From contig NZ_KN214134.1 of NCBI RefSeq assembly GCF_000763055.1, positions 393,310 through 432,396 of the forward strand: 39,087 nucleotides of DNA, written 5' to 3'. Numbering within the stretch: position 1 is the first letter of the stretch; each line of letters begins with the position of its first letter. The notes below the pieces were generated by a model. It worked only from the letters and a program-made list of their open reading frames with translations. It was not told the origin of the DNA and ran no database searches. The DNA comes from Collinsella sp. 4_8_47FAA (lineage in GTDB: Bacteria > Actinomycetota > Coriobacteriia > Coriobacteriales > Coriobacteriaceae). Below are positions 37,036 through 39,087 of the stretch, piece after piece. The position numbers and the translations under genes are program-made.

Positions 37036-38331
37036 ATGGCACCAGCACCGTCCGATCTTCAACCGCAATCAGCGCCCAAGGCCACCGCGGCGGCGCAGAC
37101 CGCTATCGGTGACGGTCTTGTTGCAGAAGCTCAGGCTTTTGCAGATGAGCTCGCTGCGTGGCGACACGATTTACATCAGATGCCCGAGCTGGGTAATAGC
37201 CTCCCGCAGACCTCTACGTATATCCAAGCGCGCCTGACCGAGATGGACATCCCATTTGCTACGCTCGTCGATGGTTCCTGCGTTGTGGGCCTTGTCGGCG
37301 CCGGTGCCGCCGCGGCCCAAGGCAATGGCATCTGCACGAATGAGCAGGCCGGTACGGTCATCATGCTTCGTGGCGACATGGACGCCCTGCCCGTTGCCGA
37401 GGAATCCGGCGAGCCCTTTGCATCCACCAACGGCTGCATGCACGCTTGCGGTCACGATATGCACGCGACGGCGCTGCTTGGTGCGGCTCGTATGCTCAAA
37501 GCGCGCGAGGCAGAGCTTGTTGATGCCAACGCTACGGTTAAGTTGCTGTTCCAGCCGGGCGAGGAAACCTTTGAGGGTGCCCGCGCCGCCATCGCCGACG
37601 GTCTGCTGCAGAACCCGCGCCCTCAGGCGGCCTTTGCCATGCACGTTAACAGCCAATCGCCGCTCGGCCTGGTGCTCTATGGGAGCCCGGCGCTTTCGGG
37701 CGTGTATGGTTTCCGCATCACGCTGCAGGGCAAGGGCGGCCATGGCTCGAGCCCCGAGATCTGCATCGACCCCATCACGACCGGCGTCCATGTGCACCTG
37801 GCGCTTCAGGAGCTCATCGCTCGCGAGGTGCCGGCCGCCAAGGAGGTCGCACTGACCGTGGGTAAGTTTGCCGGTGGCCAAGCGGCCAACGTCATCCCGG
37901 ATACCTGCGTGCTCGAAGGCACGCTGCGCGGCTTCGACGTCGAGCTCATGGAGCACCTCAAGACCCGCATCGCGGAGGTCGTTAACGGCGTTGCCACAAC
38001 ATATCGTACGCCGGCGACCATCGAGACGCTTTCGGATGTTCCGCCGCTTGTACTCGACAGCGATATGACTCAGGCGTCGCTTGGCTACGTGGGCGCAGTG
38101 CTGCCCAAGGCGGCTTTCTTGCCGCTTTTCCATGCCATGGCGAGTGAGGACTTCGCGCTTATCTCGAGCGAGATTCCGAGTGCGTACTTTACCGTGGGCG
38201 CGGCCGTAACCGACACGGACGAACACTTTGCCCAGCACCATCCCAAGGCACGTTTTAACGATGCCGAGCTGCCGCTCGGTGCTGCGGCTTATACCGCCGT
38301 CGCTTTGGGCTATATCGCCGACCACCGGTAG
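37036..38331 (+). CDS. M20-family amidohydrolase (N-acyl-amino acid or hippurate hydrolase type)
   Basis: The 431-aa enzyme has the M20D signatures: WRHDLHQMPELGN, RGDMDALPVAEESG, HACGHDMHATALLGA (metal ligands Cys138 and His140), FQPGEETFEGA and GKGGHGSSPE, with the late HAMASEDFALI. These enzymes remove acyl groups from N-acyl amino acids, including hippurate and some bile-acid-like conjugates. It has a roughly 45-residue N-terminal addition rich in Ala, Pro and Gln before WRHDLH. ATG 37036 follows TGGAGGG; a longer frame from 36982 lacks support. The substrate is not predictable. Confidence 0.9.
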   Translation: MAPAPSDLQPQSAPKATAAAQTAIGDGLVAEAQAFADELAAWRHDLHQMPELGNSLPQTSTYIQARLTEMDIPFATLVDGSCVVGLVGAGAAAAQGNGICTNEQAGTVIMLRGDMDALPVAEESGEPFASTNGCMHACGHDMHATALLGAARMLKAREAELVDANATVKLLFQPGEETFEGARAAIADGLLQNPRPQAAFAMHVNSQSPLGLVLYGSPALSGVYGFRITLQGKGGHGSSPEICIDPITTGVHVHLALQELIAREVPAAKEVALTVGKFAGGQAANVIPDTCVLEGTLRGFDVELMEHLKTRIAEVVNGVATTYRTPATIETLSDVPPLVLDSDMTQASLGYVGAVLPKAAFLPLFHAMASEDFALISSEIPSAYFTVGAAVTDTDEHFAQHHPKARFNDAELPLGAAAYTAVALGYIADHR

Positions 38332-38357
38332 CACCCAACCTTGCCTTTCAAGCCTGC

Positions 38358-38390
38358 GGGCATGGCCATAAGGCCTATGCCCTTGTCTTT
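38358..38390 (+). terminator. Intrinsic terminator after the amidohydrolase gene
   Basis: GGGCATGGCC and GGCCTATGCCC form a stem with an ATAA loop and one bulged T, then TTGTCTTT. TTGCCTT (38341-38347) and AAGGCAA (38392-38398) make an outer stem around it. Confidence 0.75.
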
Positions 38391-38454
38391 CAAGGCAATC
38401 TTGGGCACTACCGGCGCCCGGCGCAGGCTATTCGTTTGTTAAATAAGGAGCAGT

Positions 38455-38841
38455 ATGCCCCAGCAGCGTAAGTTCTTCCCCGGCTGGCTCGTGGTGGCCT
38501 CCGGCTTCGTGATCATGGCCACGTGTTGGGCTCGCTCACCGTTATCGCTACCTCGGCGGTGCTTGCTGGCATGAGCTTTGTGGGTGAGCTGTGGCAGGTC
38601 TACGTGCTCCTTGCCGTTTCCATCGCACTTTCGGGTTCGGGCTTTGGCGGAGCCGTTCTCTCGCCGATCGTGAGCTCGCTTATCGTGAGTGTGGGCTGGC
38701 GTTCCGCTTTCCTGGTGCTCGCGGCTATCTGCATGGTGGCGGCGCTGCCCAGCCGCGTCCAAGCAGTTTGGCATGGCCGACCTCGGCAAGGTCACGGGCA
38801 CCATCACCTCCAAGCTGCGCGCGAGCGTGGCGGGGGAGTAG
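38455..38841 (+). pseudogene. Remnant of an MFS transporter gene
   Basis: A good start (AAGGAG before ATG) encodes MPQQRKFFPGWLVVASGFVI, a normal first helix of MFS transporters. After MAT the frame breaks. In another frame, VLGSLTVIATSAVLAGMSFV and VYVLLAVSIALSGSGFGGAV and the MFS-like SSLIVSVGWRSAFLVLAAI continue. The frame breaks again near 38752, and a third segment, KQFGMADLGKVTGTITSKLR, ends in TAG. A full gene would be about 1.2 kb, so two internal deletions with frameshifts have reduced it to about 390 bp. The last segment may come from the C-terminus of the same protein. Confidence 0.85.
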
Positions 38842-38876
38842 GCGTCCGTCGCTCTTTTCTGTTCGTCCCGTTCTGT

Positions 38877-38940
38877 CCGTGGCCGCCTTGGAAGCCGAAT
38901 GGATGCTCGTACCATCATTCGGTTTCCAAGGCGGCCACGG
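38877..38940. repeat. Long hairpin, about 28 bp
   Basis: Arms 38877-38905 and 38913-38940 pair throughout except one bulged G and one G-T, around a 7-nt loop. Confidence 0.85.
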
Positions 38941-38950
38941 GCCTACGAAA

Positions 38951-39014
38951 TGATCCCTATTCCTCCGTCCCCAAGGGATCACGTGATCCGAAGGGGACGG
39001 AGGAAAAGGGATCA
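38951..39014. repeat. 22-bp inverted repeat with central palindrome
   Basis: TGATCCC-N8-GTCCCC type arms (38951-38972 and 38993-39014) match at 21 of 22 positions. The centre is a perfect 14-bp palindrome GGATCACGTGATCC (38976-38989). The CGTCCCCAAGGGATCA stretch is shared with 30435-30450. Confidence 0.85.
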
Positions 39015-39087
39015 CAAACAGCGGCGGCGCGTCTGGCCGAACGAGTCCCCACTACCCTCGTTCGGTCAGACGCGCCGCCGCTGTTTG
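39015..39087. repeat. 31-bp hairpin ending at the window edge
   Basis: Arms 39015-39045 and 39057-39087 pair along all 31 positions (one G-T) around an 11-nt loop. It begins directly after the preceding repeat. Confidence 0.85.

Overview
The window looks like chromosomal DNA of a high-GC gut actinobacterium of class Coriobacteriia, most likely Collinsella or a close relative. This is inferred from codon bias, gene order and protein style; no rRNA is present to confirm it. Most of the sequence is core genome: translation genes (rsmI, metG, rsmA/ksgA, rlmH, serS), proC, tatD, htpG, six tRNA genes and two two-component systems. Palindromes and repeats sit between the genes.

Region 1 (1-1290) has the 5' end of an IS30-type transposase leaving the window, a perfect 42-bp palindrome, tRNA-Phe with a repeat behind it, and four tandem hairpins. 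Region 2 (1293-11240) carries a GH5-like protein lacking the usual acid/base Glu, then rsmI, metG, rsmA-tatD, tRNA-Leu, an SPFH protein with rlmH, proC, a small membrane protein missed by longer-ORF calling (9621-9794), and serS. Region 3 (11363-18429) carries an unknown 125-aa protein, three near-identical tRNA-Arg(ACG) genes each followed by a repeat, an 813-aa TPR protein, an AAA ATPase behind six TGYTAAA repeats, tRNA-Ser and a TM2-domain protein.

Region 4 (18533-25288) is regulatory and envelope-related: a D,D-carboxypeptidase diverging from a VanR/VanS-like pair, then pstB followed by a PhoB/PhoR-like pair. Region 5 (25484-28088) has a polysaccharide co-polymerase, a tyrosine kinase and a PHP phosphatase (a complete BY-kinase module without glycosyltransferases) and a GNAT acetyltransferase. 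Region 6 (28291-39087) has htpG, two tandem YhgE/Pip membrane proteins, an EamA transporter, an M20 amidohydrolase, a broken MFS transporter gene and three back-to-back long hairpins.

The most unusual feature is a family of units of about 190 bp attached to the 3' ends of tRNA-Phe, tRNA-Leu and all three tRNA-Arg genes. Each unit holds the tRNA terminator, an inverted copy of the cognate T-arm, a GC-rich core of three hairpins, and a second copy of the tRNA 3' end with its terminator. The Leu and Arg cores are near-identical. The Phe core differs in sequence but keeps the same hairpins. The unit resembles the rtT repeats behind E. coli tyrT in design, but here one core is shared by different tRNA families.
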